Below are positions 50,501 to 56,985 of a stretch of DNA of 64,000 nt, piece by piece. A program made the position numbers and the translations under genes. Numbering within the stretch: the stretch's first letter is position 1; the number at the start of each line of letters is the position of its first letter. The notes under the pieces are model-generated. The model made no database searches, was not told the origin of the DNA, and was given only the letters and a program-made list of their open reading frames with translations. Source of the DNA: Lepturacanthus savala (lineage: Eukaryota; Chordata; Actinopteri; Scombriformes; Trichiuridae); assembly GCA_030544235.1 (NCBI GenBank), contig CM060465.1, forward strand, positions 26,730,988-26,794,987, written 5' to 3'.

Positions 50501-53500
50501 GCTTTTTTAAAACATATTTAAAACATTAATATCATTTAAATTTAAAATCCCATAGACTTATGTTACATACATATAACAGTGCTATCCTGCAGAAGCACTT
50601 TTGTTACAGCTTCCCAGCGCTTTCGTTGCAATCCAAAGCACCGTTGTCCCGTTACTACCGTAACGAAAGTATTGCAAAGTCTCACAAGAAACACATGCTA
50701 AAATGTAGCTGCTACTTTATTCTTCTCGCTAACACAGCCTACTGTGGGCCGTAGCCATCTTACTCCAAGAGGCATTGACAGACCCTCAGGAAATCCCAGC
50801 ACTATCACCTAACAGAACTGAATCTGGGCTTAAACTCATTTATGTTTCATAACTAACCTGTTTTTGTACATAAGAGATGATTGAGATATTAAATTCAGTA
50901 TAGTTAAATAAGATATTCACCTCTCTCTCTCTGCTGCGTTTATCTGACAGCATTCAGTTCAGACCTGTGTCGTGTTGAAAGTGTGGCACAATGTTTCAGA
51001 TCCCGTAAAAGTGCTGATGTGACACCGTTGTCCCGTTACTTCCGTAACGAAAGTATTGCAAAGTCTCACAAGAAACACATGCTAAAATGTAGCTGCTACT
51101 TTATTCTTCTCGCTAACACAGGCTACTGTGGGCCGTAGCCATCTTACTCCAAGAGGCATTGACAGACCCTCAGGAAATCCCAGCACTATCACCTAACAGA
51201 ACTGAATCTGGGCCTAAACTCATTTATTTATCAACACATGTAACAGTAACATGCCCAGGTCTTTATACTATACAGGAAAAAGTACAAATTTACAGATTCA
51301 TCATCAAGTCCGGTTTTACTTGGCCCATCAACACAATTTTAAAACTGATATGTAGATTCACATCCAAACTTTCAAAATAAATTGTCGCCTTTTTCTTACA
51401 ATAACTGTAGTTGCATGTCTCTCATTATCTCAGTGTATTTTCTTACTCAATGTACAATTTCTCGATTGAGACTATGTAACAATCCAACACATCCTCATTG
51501 CGCTAAACATGAAAAATCTACTTAAGCTTCCACTTTTCTACAGGAATGCATACTTTATACCTATAGGCACTGTACTAGTAGCAGTAAAAACAACAACCAG
51601 TTTGAACCACTGTCTGTATAAAGATTGCTATGGAGTCAATTTGAAGCCCGGATTTGCAGCTTATGGTCAGTGCCATCTTTTTTCCATTTGGAACCAGAAG
51701 CTTCTAGATAAAGAGTCAGAGACAAAGGAGGCTAGCTTACTGGGAACACTGGGTGCAGCACATTTGGGCTAATTTAGCTAAATTGTGCTAACATGTCAGA
51801 TACAATTAAGTCACATTAGGCAATAATCTACAAGTTAACAAGGTAATATTTTAGCTAATAGCTAACATGCAACTTCCCCAAATCATTTCTTACATTACAA
51901 GTTTTCTGAAATGCAATGTTTAAATGTGCAACTGAAACAATATCTAAATAAATATGTGCTTATTTTTTATACATTTATTAGAGTCAAAGGTTTTTACAGA
52001 GGGAATTATGGATATGTCTTTTCATCACTCAAAAAAATCTAAAAATGTTGACAGTCCATAAAAAAAATCCATTTTCGTCATGTTTATGTATGAATAAAAT
52101 GTTCCATAAATCAGGCTATGAATGATACATGAACAAACCTCGCTGTAGAACCCTCAGAGCATTGTTTGATGGATGTAAATGCTGCTGAAGTGGAGATTTC
52201 TGGCTCAGAGAAAATGAGAAAAAAAAAACATTTTGAGAAAATGGCCTTTATAGAAAATGGCCTTTATGTTTTGCATTGCAGGAGAAATTTACAGATGGAG
52301 CATGGAGGTTAAGCGAAGTAAAATGAACACCTAAATGTGCACTTTTCGTGATGAACGAATATATGATATGGAAGCAATATATCATCAAACCTTAAAAAAG
52401 TTTTTGTCTGTCAGGTCTTGCTTTAAACTTAGTGAAAATATTTTGACACAAGTCAGAGTGTGACAGACAGAGTGAGTCCCGGAGCTGAGGAGAGCAGCGG
52501 GTGATCCGACTGTCAATCTCAGCTGTCAGTCAACACCCACAGGGCAGGCATCAAAGCTACTTTAGGTTTTCAAATCCTGTCAGCAGAGCAATCATTTCCA
52601 AAATGACCACCAGCACATATAATAGAGGGCCTGGATTTAGCGAATGAGACCATAAGGTCTTAATGAAAACGCTGATTGAAATTGAATCTTTGTGAACGGG
52701 TGCCAGTTGAAGGATTTAGCAGCCATCGCTACACGGGATACTTCAAGACTTCCGGCATCAAGAAACCTGCTGCTTGGTTATAATGAGGCATTTATTTCCA
52801 TTAAAAGGAGAACATTTTCGTGTTATAATGAAAATAAATTCTGTATCTTATGAAAACAGCAGCGAGATGGATGTGAATAAATGCTTGAATGGATTGATTA
52901 GGTCTTACTTTCTTTTAGGGCGAATGTGTTGTGTGGATTTCTGCATGAGCATTTTTTGTCAATCTCTTTTGGGAAAAGAAATGTGAAGAACATGCGGTTA
53001 AACCAACGATTCTTAAGTTTCAATTGAGTCTTAGCAGACGATTATATTCTTGCTTTAAAACATGAAGCAGTTGAAGATTTATTTTGTTCAAGGTTGTGTC
53101 TAAAAGTTCATCCTCAAAGGTTGATTCTTTTTCAAAAGGTCCAGAAAAACCTCAAATGGGTGAATCTCACATATGATTTAGTGATTTACTCTGTATTTTG
53201 CTATCTTTCTATATGGCTGGTTCTATGGATCAATGTGAAATTAAAAGTATCTCTTCTTCTTTGTAAGAAATTGTACTAATCACATTATGTTGACTTTTTT
53301 CTATTGTGCAGTCTAATTAAACAAATGTTATAGTGATGTTAATTCTGTGTATTTATCAAATTATCTGCAGCTGTACTGAGAAAATAATCAACAGATTTCA
53401 GTCATTATTAAGAGTCAAGGGTGGAAAGTAACAAAAGTGCATTTACTCAATACTGTACTTAAATACAATTTTAATGTAGTTACACTTTACTTGAGTATTT

Positions 53501-54503
53501 CCATTGAGCAACGTATTGCTCTCATTTACTTGTTTTTCAGATTTAGGTTTAACATAAAATAACATCATTACAACATTAAAAGCATGATTCCCAAACTTTT
53601 TGGCCTGTTGCATGCTTACAAAAAAATCATTGCGCTTTTGTGTCTCTTTGACATGTTTCACATGTTTATTAGTTGTTTGCAATTCCACATGATTTCAAAT
53701 TCAAACATAGTTTAAAGGTCGAGTGTGTAAAATGTAGATGCTCCAACTGACTCCCAATCAAAAAGCCTAAACTTCTCTCTAGAAAATCTAAGTAACAGTA
53801 ACGTACTTTTGTTTTTTAACGCCTTGTGTCTTTTCAGTTTAATGTTATCGGTCTAATGCAGAGTGATTTGGAAGCTGGTTATGCCTCTTCCCTCTAACAT
53901 CTTCATCTTAATTATCCATGATGTGTCAGAGAGCTGTTGATTCAACTCTAAAATCTTAAAGCTTTCATCTTCAGAAATCACAGCTTTTCAAAGTAAAAGG
54001 GAATGTTAAACAGCACTGACGTCTTTCACCATGGTGATTTTCAACTCTTTTATTTCAACACCTTTGATGCTAAAATACTATAGACCACTGAAGGTTTACA
54101 AGTAGAACTGAACTTCAACCCGTCATGTTCTGTATCCCTCACAGTCTGTGTTGTTGTGTTGATTGCATTATCATTTTATTTATTTTTTTTTACATTTCTG
54201 TCCACTCCCTGTAATACATTGGAGACGCTCTGAGTGTTGCATCTTCAGAAATTTAGCTCCATCAAATGTGGCTTTGACAATTACATCCTGTGACGTTTAA
54301 TCTTTTCATTTTTAACTAAACGGGATAATGTTTCAATAATAATAATTGACCTTTTGGTCTTTTACTTTAGTGTTTTGTCGTTGTTTTTTGAAACAATATG
54401 ATTCATATTGCTGTTAGTTAATTTTATTGATAGATCTGATTGATTCTGTTTGCTGCTCAGTCAGAGAATGAACCAACAGATAAATAAAACCACTCAGCTG
54501 AGG

Positions 54504-54553
<50 letters not shown>

Positions 54554-54617
54554 TGAACTTACCGTGGATGAGGCAGCAGAGTGTCAGGACGTGCAAGGTG
54601 AAGATCCGAGCGTCCAT
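14175..54617 (-). CDS. chrna7: Neuronal nicotinic acetylcholine receptor subunit alpha-7, complete 10-exon gene
   Basis: Exons at 54617-54563, 48078-47939, 41962-41918, 35119-35010, 30968-30889, 27583-27416, 22549-22355, 18903-18817, 18292-18183 and 14756-14175 join into a 523-residue protein. It has a signal peptide (1 to about 19-22), an extracellular ligand-binding domain with Cys-loop C150/C164, loop B W171, and the vicinal C212-C213 pair typical of alpha subunits. Sequons are at N46, N90 and N133. M1 is about 234-255, M2 about 261-282 (GEKISLGITVLLSL), M3 about 294-317, and M4 about 486-508. The family forms homopentameric, calcium-permeable, acetylcholine-gated channels in the neuronal plasma membrane. 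DPDGG after M3 and the C-terminal VEAISKDF favour alpha-7 over alpha-8. Which teleost paralogue this is cannot be told here. A Gly-rich insert (419-446) lengthens the M3-M4 loop. Confidence 0.96.
15028..15224. repeat. hAT-like MITE with terminal inverted repeats and 8-bp target duplication
   Basis: The left terminus caggggtagacaaccctggt and the right terminus (ending ccagagttgcctacccgtg) are inverted copies with a few mismatches. The flanks ctttagct (15020-15027) and cattagct (15225-15232) match at 7 of 8 positions, the expected hAT duplication length. The 197-bp interior has no coding capacity. Confidence 0.8.
17790..17824. repeat. CA microsatellite
   Basis: A nearly pure CA dinucleotide run within chrna7 intron 9. 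A shorter GT run follows at about 17898-17921. Confidence 0.9.
18183..18292 (-). CDS. chrna7: chrna7 exon 9: M3 (residues 294-330)
   Basis: This 110-bp exon encodes M3 (TTMVIVGLSVIATVLVLQY) and HHHDPDGGHMPQW. The YHHHDPDGG motif is alpha-7-like. The donor reads TGG|gtcagt. Confidence 0.95.
18500..18804. repeat. MITE of the tatcggctgctaca family (copy 2)
   Basis: It shares ttggcaaaatgt, atcagttcaggacc, tgttattggccaat and the terminal gttattacgttatcggatgc with the copy at 1326-1654, in the same orientation. The left terminal repeat is not visible, so it may be truncated. It fills most of chrna7 intron 8 (18293-18816) and ends about 12 bp from exon 8. Confidence 0.7.
18817..18903 (-). CDS. chrna7: chrna7 exon 8: M2 pore helix (residues 265-294)
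   Basis: This 87-bp exon encodes [20 protein letters not shown] followed by TSDSVPLI, the pore-lining M2 helix with the extracellular-ring Glu281. A MITE begins about 12 bp beyond its donor. Confidence 0.97.
20500..20549. repeat. TA microsatellite
   Basis: A pure TA dinucleotide run of about 50 bp in chrna7 intron 7. It is followed by two tandem copies of actgtgtacataaccac at 20564-20596. Confidence 0.95.
20606..20741. repeat. Tandem duplication with palindromic units
   Basis: Two copies of a unit starting gttagcctcatagcctaatt and ending in aaatatgacttatgc or a variant lie side by side. They are followed by gctatgaggctaac, the reverse complement of the unit start. Each unit also contains the internal palindrome agtcatattttggcaaatat plus gact. 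The whole block can fold into hairpins. Confidence 0.8.
21975..22185. repeat. Fish-type dispersed repeat (aaaagtcctgcatg type)
   Basis: It contains aaaagtcctgcatggaacat, cagcttgatgtcattaaagt and tatgtagtggagtataaagt, shared with 7120-7260 and 2640-2960. It lies about 170 bp downstream of chrna7 exon 7 in plus coordinates. Confidence 0.55.
22355..22549 (-). CDS. chrna7: chrna7 exon 7: loop C, M1 and start of M2 (residues 200-265)
   Basis: This 195-bp exon encodes EVPGRRNERFYDCCKEPYPD, with the vicinal C212-C213 of loop C, then M1 (YGLNLLIPCVLISTLALLVF) and GEKISLG at the cytoplasmic mouth of M2. E260 is the intermediate-ring Glu linked to calcium permeability in alpha-7. Confidence 0.97.
24547..24831 (-). 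repeat. tRNA-like SINE, copy 2 (diverged)
   Basis: This minus-oriented, diverged copy of the family contains cattttctatacctgtttat, gggcaatttagacac, aagcatgtttttgggctgtg and agaacatgcagaaagatccc. Its 3' tail is an atgg-type simple repeat. The 5' head is degraded, and no clear target duplication is seen. Confidence 0.8.
26740..27010. promoter_or_regulatory. CpG-rich island inside chrna7 intron 6 (candidate regulatory element)
   Basis: This block is strikingly GC- and CpG-rich against AT-rich surroundings (gccgcagcggcgggccgctc and similar). It has a short CAG run near 26852-26869 followed by tttaattaccagcagattaa, which contains homeodomain-type TAATTA and ATTAA cores. It has no splice-consistent ORF. 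Enhancer or alternative-promoter function is inference. Confidence 0.4.
27416..27583 (-). CDS. chrna7: chrna7 exon 6: Cys-loop and loop B (residues 144-200)
   Basis: This 168-bp exon encodes CYIDVRWFPFDVQRC, the 13-residue Cys-loop, and FGSWTYGGWSLDLQM, with loop B Trp171, ending at EWDLV. Acceptor is ttcag and donor gtgaga. Confidence 0.97.
27584..30888. other. chrna7 intron 5
   Basis: This 3.3-kb intron has an aatt tandem run at 28236-28259, a block at about 28690-29000 that I believe is a common percomorph repeat (aggcagtttatttttggcat), and a repeat-like block at 29200-29470. No exon was found between exons 5 and 6. Confidence 0.5.
30889..30968 (-). CDS. chrna7: chrna7 exon 5 (residues 117-144)
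   Basis: This 80-bp exon encodes SADERFDASFHTNILVNSTG and YCQYLPPG, including sequon N133-S-T. Acceptor is acag and donor gtaaca. Confidence 0.96.
31330..32620 (+). pseudogene. LINE retrotransposon relic (reverse-transcriptase fragment and 3' end)
   Basis: Plus-strand translation, interrupted by stops and frameshifts, shows LRPHKSAGLDKLDPYF and later KGILQGYILEPLLF. These correspond to conserved reverse-transcriptase blocks of fish non-LTR elements (compare QGSILGPLLF). The right end reads aaaagagattttaatctcaa and then ttaaataaagg, a familiar fish LINE 3' end. It is clearly dead. Confidence 0.7.
33295..33809. mobile_element. piggyBac-like MITE with TTAA ends
   Basis: It begins TTAA then ccctcctgttatgtt and ends with aacatcacaggaggg then TTAA; the termini match at 14 of 15 positions. 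TTAA on both sides is the piggyBac target duplication. The right subterminal region reads ggtcaatttgaccc. The 515-bp element has no transposase frame. Confidence 0.85.
33930..33956. repeat. TA microsatellite
   Basis: A short, pure TA run in chrna7 intron 4. Confidence 0.9.
34357..34704 (-). mobile_element. tRNA-like SINE, copy 3, full length with 13-bp target duplication
   Basis: This full-length minus-oriented copy reads ggggcgacacggtggcgctg at its 5' end and has a gact-type simple-repeat tail. The 13-bp word ctaatttgactat flanks it exactly at 34344-34356 and 34705-34717, a perfect target-site duplication. The head contains an A-box-like tggcgc block and a B-box-like ggttcaagacc, as in tRNA-derived SINEs. 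Confidence 0.92.
35010..35119 (-). CDS. chrna7: chrna7 exon 4 (residues 81-117)
   Basis: This 110-bp exon encodes YWTDFYLQWNMSDYPGV and QIWRPDILLYN (loop A region), with sequon N90. A CA/GCAC microsatellite starts five bases beyond its 3' splice site. Confidence 0.96.
35125..35179. repeat. CA / GCAC microsatellite at chrna7 exon 4 acceptor
   Basis: CA repeats, with a central run of GCAC units, begin five bases from the exon 4 splice acceptor. In the transcript they read as TG/TGCG repeats in place of a normal pyrimidine tract. Confidence 0.9.
39640..39850. promoter_or_regulatory. Candidate regulatory block with palindromic TAATCC sites
   Basis: The perfect palindrome taatccggatta at 39696-39707 consists of two inverted TAATCC cores, the site bound by OTX/PITX/CRX-class homeodomains. 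Aattaaatttggaca and cttaatgaattccc nearby add further TAAT cores. The sequence is not repetitive within this window. Function is inference. Confidence 0.35.
40319..40797 (-). repeat. Dispersed element shared with 50.4-51.6 kb
   Basis: Its reverse complement aligns by eye with 50440-51575: ttctgttaggtgatagtgct, gctacggcccacagtag, aataaagtagcagcta and tctacttaagcttccacttt all recur. It has no coding capacity. Superfamily unknown; 6590-6700 is a third partial copy. Confidence 0.75.
40860..41480 (+). pseudogene. LINE 3' fragment (C-terminal reverse-transcriptase region)
   Basis: Broken plus-strand frames read RFSFIKFIFKCVNDLAPAVL and later GIHLWNALPTEI-like sequence, corresponding to the region after the RT domain in fish LINEs. 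It is followed by gaccagggactggggttgca and a polyadenylation-like ataaaa tail. Degenerate. Confidence 0.6.
41918..41962 (-). CDS. chrna7: chrna7 exon 3 (residues 66-80)
   Basis: This 45-bp exon encodes DEKNQVLTTNIWLQL, conserved across the nicotinic family. Its small size is typical of exon 3 in this family. Acceptor is tatag and donor gtgagc. Confidence 0.96.
42940..43265. repeat. Degenerate tandem repeat of ctgaattttt / aaattcaa motifs
   Basis: Short motifs such as cactgaatt, gctgaattttt and aaaattcaa recur many times with variable spacing, and ttgatggc occurs near the right end. The repeat creates a long spurious minus-strand frame rich in Phe and Lys. Confidence 0.7.
43795..43915 (+). 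repeat. Dispersed repeat, copy 1 of a local pair
   Basis: It shares the words ttttggttttgcatcatt (with one change), gtgtttgcatgtttctggtt and a cagccaccatac-like end with 46418-46540, in the same orientation. The family is not recognised. Confidence 0.55.
44695..44717. repeat. Poly-G run (23 bp)
   Basis: An uninterrupted run of 23 G on the plus strand, preceded by ggagggatggggat. In the chrna7 pre-mRNA it reads as poly-C. Such runs can form quadruplexes and are prone to sequencing error. Confidence 0.85.
46418..46540 (+). repeat. Dispersed repeat, copy 2 of a local pair
   Basis: Related to 43795-43915 through the sequence around tttttggttttgcatcattt and the final ggccaccgtacatag. About 2.6 kb separates the copies, both within chrna7 intron 2. 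Confidence 0.55.
47388..47830 (+). repeat. Retroelement-like dispersed repeat next to chrna7 exon 2
   Basis: It starts with ata-type microsatellite sequence and tatactttattccccctagg followed by gaaatttgttctggactcta. It later has ttctacccgaaggtaaagag and atttttaaagcgggcagtgc. These phrases resemble common fish retroelement-associated repeats from memory. The right edge lies about 110 bp from exon 2. Confidence 0.5.
47939..48078 (-). CDS. chrna7: chrna7 exon 2 (residues 19-65)
   Basis: This 140-bp exon, the family's usual length, encodes YQRRLYKELMRNYNPLERPV and FSLLQIMDV, the N-terminal helix and first strands of the ligand-binding domain. The N46-D-S sequon lies here. Acceptor is ttcag and donor gtgaga. 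Confidence 0.96.
48379..48521. repeat. Small element with ttaaaggggcc-type inverted ends
   Basis: The left end ttaaaggggccta and the right end tagggcccctttaa are inverted copies differing by one base. The 143-bp element lies in chrna7 intron 1 and has no coding capacity. It may be a short MITE. Confidence 0.5.
49060..49830 (+). pseudogene. LINE relic (C-terminal RT region and 3' end)
   Basis: The plus-strand frame CQNFLQLNKDKMELIVSGAK, followed by QARSLGVAMDN, matches the conserved region after the catalytic RT motif in fish LINEs (compare LNPDKTE and VRNLGV). A ttgtaacgtgctgtacaata then aaa tail follows. Frames are broken. Confidence 0.7.
50099..51575 (+). repeat. Tandemly duplicated segment containing a dispersed element
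   Basis: Block A (50099-50274) recurs at 50845-51022, and block C (50641-50843) recurs at 51023-51229, both nearly identical. The first unit carries an extra block B (50275-50640). B, C and the sequence after 51229 match the dispersed element at 40319-40797 in reverse. The order is therefore A-B-C-A'-C'-D. Confidence 0.85.
54504..54550. repeat. GT/CA microsatellite next to chrna7 exon 1 donor
   Basis: A GT run of about 46 bp on the plus strand, read as CA repeats in the transcript, starts 11 nt inside intron 1. Confidence 0.93.
54563..54617 (-). CDS. chrna7: chrna7 exon 1 (signal peptide, residues 1-19)
   Basis: The ATG at 54617-54615 has A at -3 and G at +4. It encodes MDARIFTLHVLTLCCLIHG, a short hydrophobic signal peptide. 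The donor is gtaagt, ending in phase 1, as exon 2 requires. A CA microsatellite begins 11 nt into the intron. Confidence 0.88.
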
Positions 54618-54669
54618 CCTCAGCAGCAGCCGTGAGATGTAAAACTGAGCAGAGTTCCTCCTGAACTGG

Positions 54670-54770
54670 CGGAAAACACCAGAGAGAGAGAGAGAAAGAG
54701 GGAGAGAGAGGGAGAGAGAGAGGGAGGAGGAGGAGGAGGAGGAGAAAGCAGTATCTATAGAGTATTTTCT
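54670..54770 (-). promoter_or_regulatory. Polypyrimidine (CT-rich) tract upstream of chrna7 ATG
   Basis: On the transcript strand this is an almost pure CT tract (purine-rich ga/gga on the plus strand) ending about 50 nt upstream of the start codon. Together with the gga run at 54846-54873, it marks the likely 5' UTR or core promoter. GA/CT tracts are common in TATA-less promoters; the transcription start is not determined. Confidence 0.4.
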
Positions 54771-56139
54771 CTGAGGGGGGGGAGAAGGAGTTGCTCCTCC
54801 CCTCCAAAAACCATTGAAATAGGAGGATTTGGCAGCTGGAGACACTGAAGAAGAGGAGGAGGAGGAGGAGACAGAGATGGGAGGGTCTGATGATTAATCT
54901 GATGTTTTTATTGCAGGGATTTTAAAGAGATCTTTCTTCTTAAGTTGCCGACAACCAAATGCATCGCTCCTTTTTTTTTTTTTTTTTTTCTTTTTTCTTG
55001 TTCTTTTAATCACCGGAGAGAGCTTGCAGGTGTGCCAAGGCTTCACAATCCCCTGGATTTATTAGTTTAATAATCAAAAATGTTTAGAACACTTGAATCT
55101 CCAGCTTGATTTGGCTCAAAATGGAAACAGCGAAGCGCAACTTTAGTTCCAAAATTGTTCAATAAAAGAAATTAAATAATAAAAAATACCAATCACCTGT
55201 TCCTTATTGGTCCAACAAAGTATTTTGGCTATAACCAAAAAGACCACTGTCTGACCTGCAGTGAATTAGCAGCCACTCACAGCCACTTTGAGATGTGATC
55301 ACCGTTTTAGTAGAGTTTGAACATAACCTGAAATAAATTGAAATGCTGTTACAAGACAAACAGCTGATAACTGGCATTAAAATAAGCCCAGAGTGATCCA
55401 ATCACAAATGTCCAGACATTAAATTCCAATCACTCAAACCACAATCAGGGCTTTTTTTTAGGTTGGATCGACCACGTATCTTCATATAGACCTACAGGTT
55501 TTGCGATGTTACACCAAATTCAGCCCAGTTTTAGCACAGAAATCCGCGTGTCTTATAAGCCTAATGTTTTAAACTTTTAAACGTCCATCGGTAGAAAAGC
55601 CTCTTTAAAATTACTGGTGTTGTCTTTGCAGGTTTTCTTTAAATACACTTGGAATCACTCTGATTTGTGTCAGTGCAGATCCAAGTTTTCACACTTCAAC
55701 AGCCAAAGCTCTCAGCCAAACTGCCTCGGGTCAGGAAAAAAGCTCCTCCACTGAGCGGAGTGTGAAAATATCTTCATTTGACTGCTAGACTGCACTGCCG
55801 TCAGACAAATGAAAAGCAGAGACATCGGGACCTACCGGGGCTAAAAGAGACACAAGCTGTCAGAGTGTAAAAGGACGTTGGAAACAAAGCACAGATATCG
55901 TCTCCAATAATTCCGAACGCATTCCCAACATTTTTAAGTGTCTTTTCCCAGAACATGTGTTGCTTTGCTTTGTCATCTGCAGGGAAAAGGTTCGCTTCAG
56001 ACAAATAAGCGTATATATGCTTTATAGGCTGGGAAATATGTTAAAGCAACATTTTCACAAATGACTGAGCTTAATATTTCAGTGGAGAAAACTTCTAAAG
56101 CTGGTTTTCCATTGTTTTTCTCAATTAAGTCTGCTGAGA

Positions 56140-56496
56140 GGGGCGACACGGTGGCGCAGGGGTTAGTGCTGTTGCCTCACAGCAAGAAGGTCGCAGGTTC
56201 AAGACCTCCTTGGGTCCTGGGTCTGGGACCTTTCTGTGTGGAGTTTGCATGTTCTCCCCGTGTCTGCGTGGGTTTTCACCGGGTACTCCGGCTTCCTCCC
56301 ACAGTCCAAAAACATGCTCAGGTTAATTGGTGACTCTAAATTGCCCATAGGTGTGAGTGAATGGTGTGTGTGCCCCACGATTGGCTGGCGACCATCTGGG
56401 GTGTATCCCTGCCTCTCGCCGTAACGCGCTGGGATAGGCTCCAGCAGACCATGTGACCCTAATGAGGAATAAGCAGGTATAGAAAATGACTGACTG
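56140..56496 (+). mobile_element. tRNA-like SINE, copy 4, full length with 13-bp target duplication
   Basis: The head gggcgacacggtggcgcagg and tail tatagaaaatgactgactg match copy 3. The 13-bp word aagtctgctgaga flanks it exactly at 56127-56139 and 56497-56509. The perfect duplication and close match to copy 3 suggest a fairly recent insertion. Confidence 0.93.
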
Positions 56497-56742
56497 AAGT
56501 CTGCTGAGAATCGGGGATGAAATGATTAAGATTGTTCTTCAGATCCCAGTGCTTCTAAATCCCAGTGATTTAGAAGCAATTATGTCTGAAGCAGATAATG
56601 CAGCTTGTGGTGCAGTTTATTTATTTATAATTTAATATATATTTTTTTTATTCTCAATTTGAACCTGCTTGCTAGACCTCATGGGGTCCAAACAAGTTAG
56701 TCACCTGAAATGTACGTTCAGAGATAATGATGTAATACTGAT

Positions 56743-56985
56743 GAAGTAATGAGGAACTACTTTGTGATTACTTAGTATGATGCACCACTTTACTCGAAGG
56801 GCCACAAAAAGGGAAAGTAATGATGACATATAAAGGCGTAACATGGTGTACTCAGTATTAATATTCAGTATATTGTATTACTTTTCTTGAGGTGCCACAA
56901 TATGACGTAATGAGGAACTACTTTGTGATTAGTAGGATGCGCCGCTTTACTCGAGGGGCCATAAAAAGGGAAAGTAATCATCACA
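56743..56985. repeat. Direct duplication of about 80 bp
   Basis: The sequence gtaatgaggaactactttgt, then ctttactcgaagggccac (variant cgaggggccat) and aaaaagggaaagtaat, occurs at 56743-56829 and again at 56904-56985. The period is about 160 bp. Confidence 0.8.

Larger units (their letters stand above)
48079..54562. other. chrna7 intron 1
   Basis: This 6.5-kb intron contains a small TIR-bounded element (48379-48521), a CT microsatellite (48806-48830), a LINE relic (49060-49830), a duplicated transposon-containing segment (50099-51575), a unique block (52440-52760), a dispersed-repeat fragment (53420-53530) and the exon-1-proximal CA microsatellite. No other exon was found. Confidence 0.6.

Noticed and set aside
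14175..54617. Assignment of the receptor gene to chrna8 rather than chrna7
   Set aside because: YHHHDPDGG after M3, NGNLLYVGFRG in the loop and YWTDFYLQWN in exon 4 are alpha-7-like; the alpha-8 sequence I recall differs at these points.
54756..54814. Short uORF upstream of chrna7 (ATG at 54814)
   Set aside because: It stops after 19 codons within the 5' region, and the transcription start is unknown, so I cannot say it is transcribed.
54414..54845. N-terminally extended chrna7 frame through the CT tract
   Set aside because: The upstream frame has no ATG, reads as low-complexity Ser/Leu from the CT repeat, and would destroy the signal peptide position. The ATG at 54617 has a strong context.
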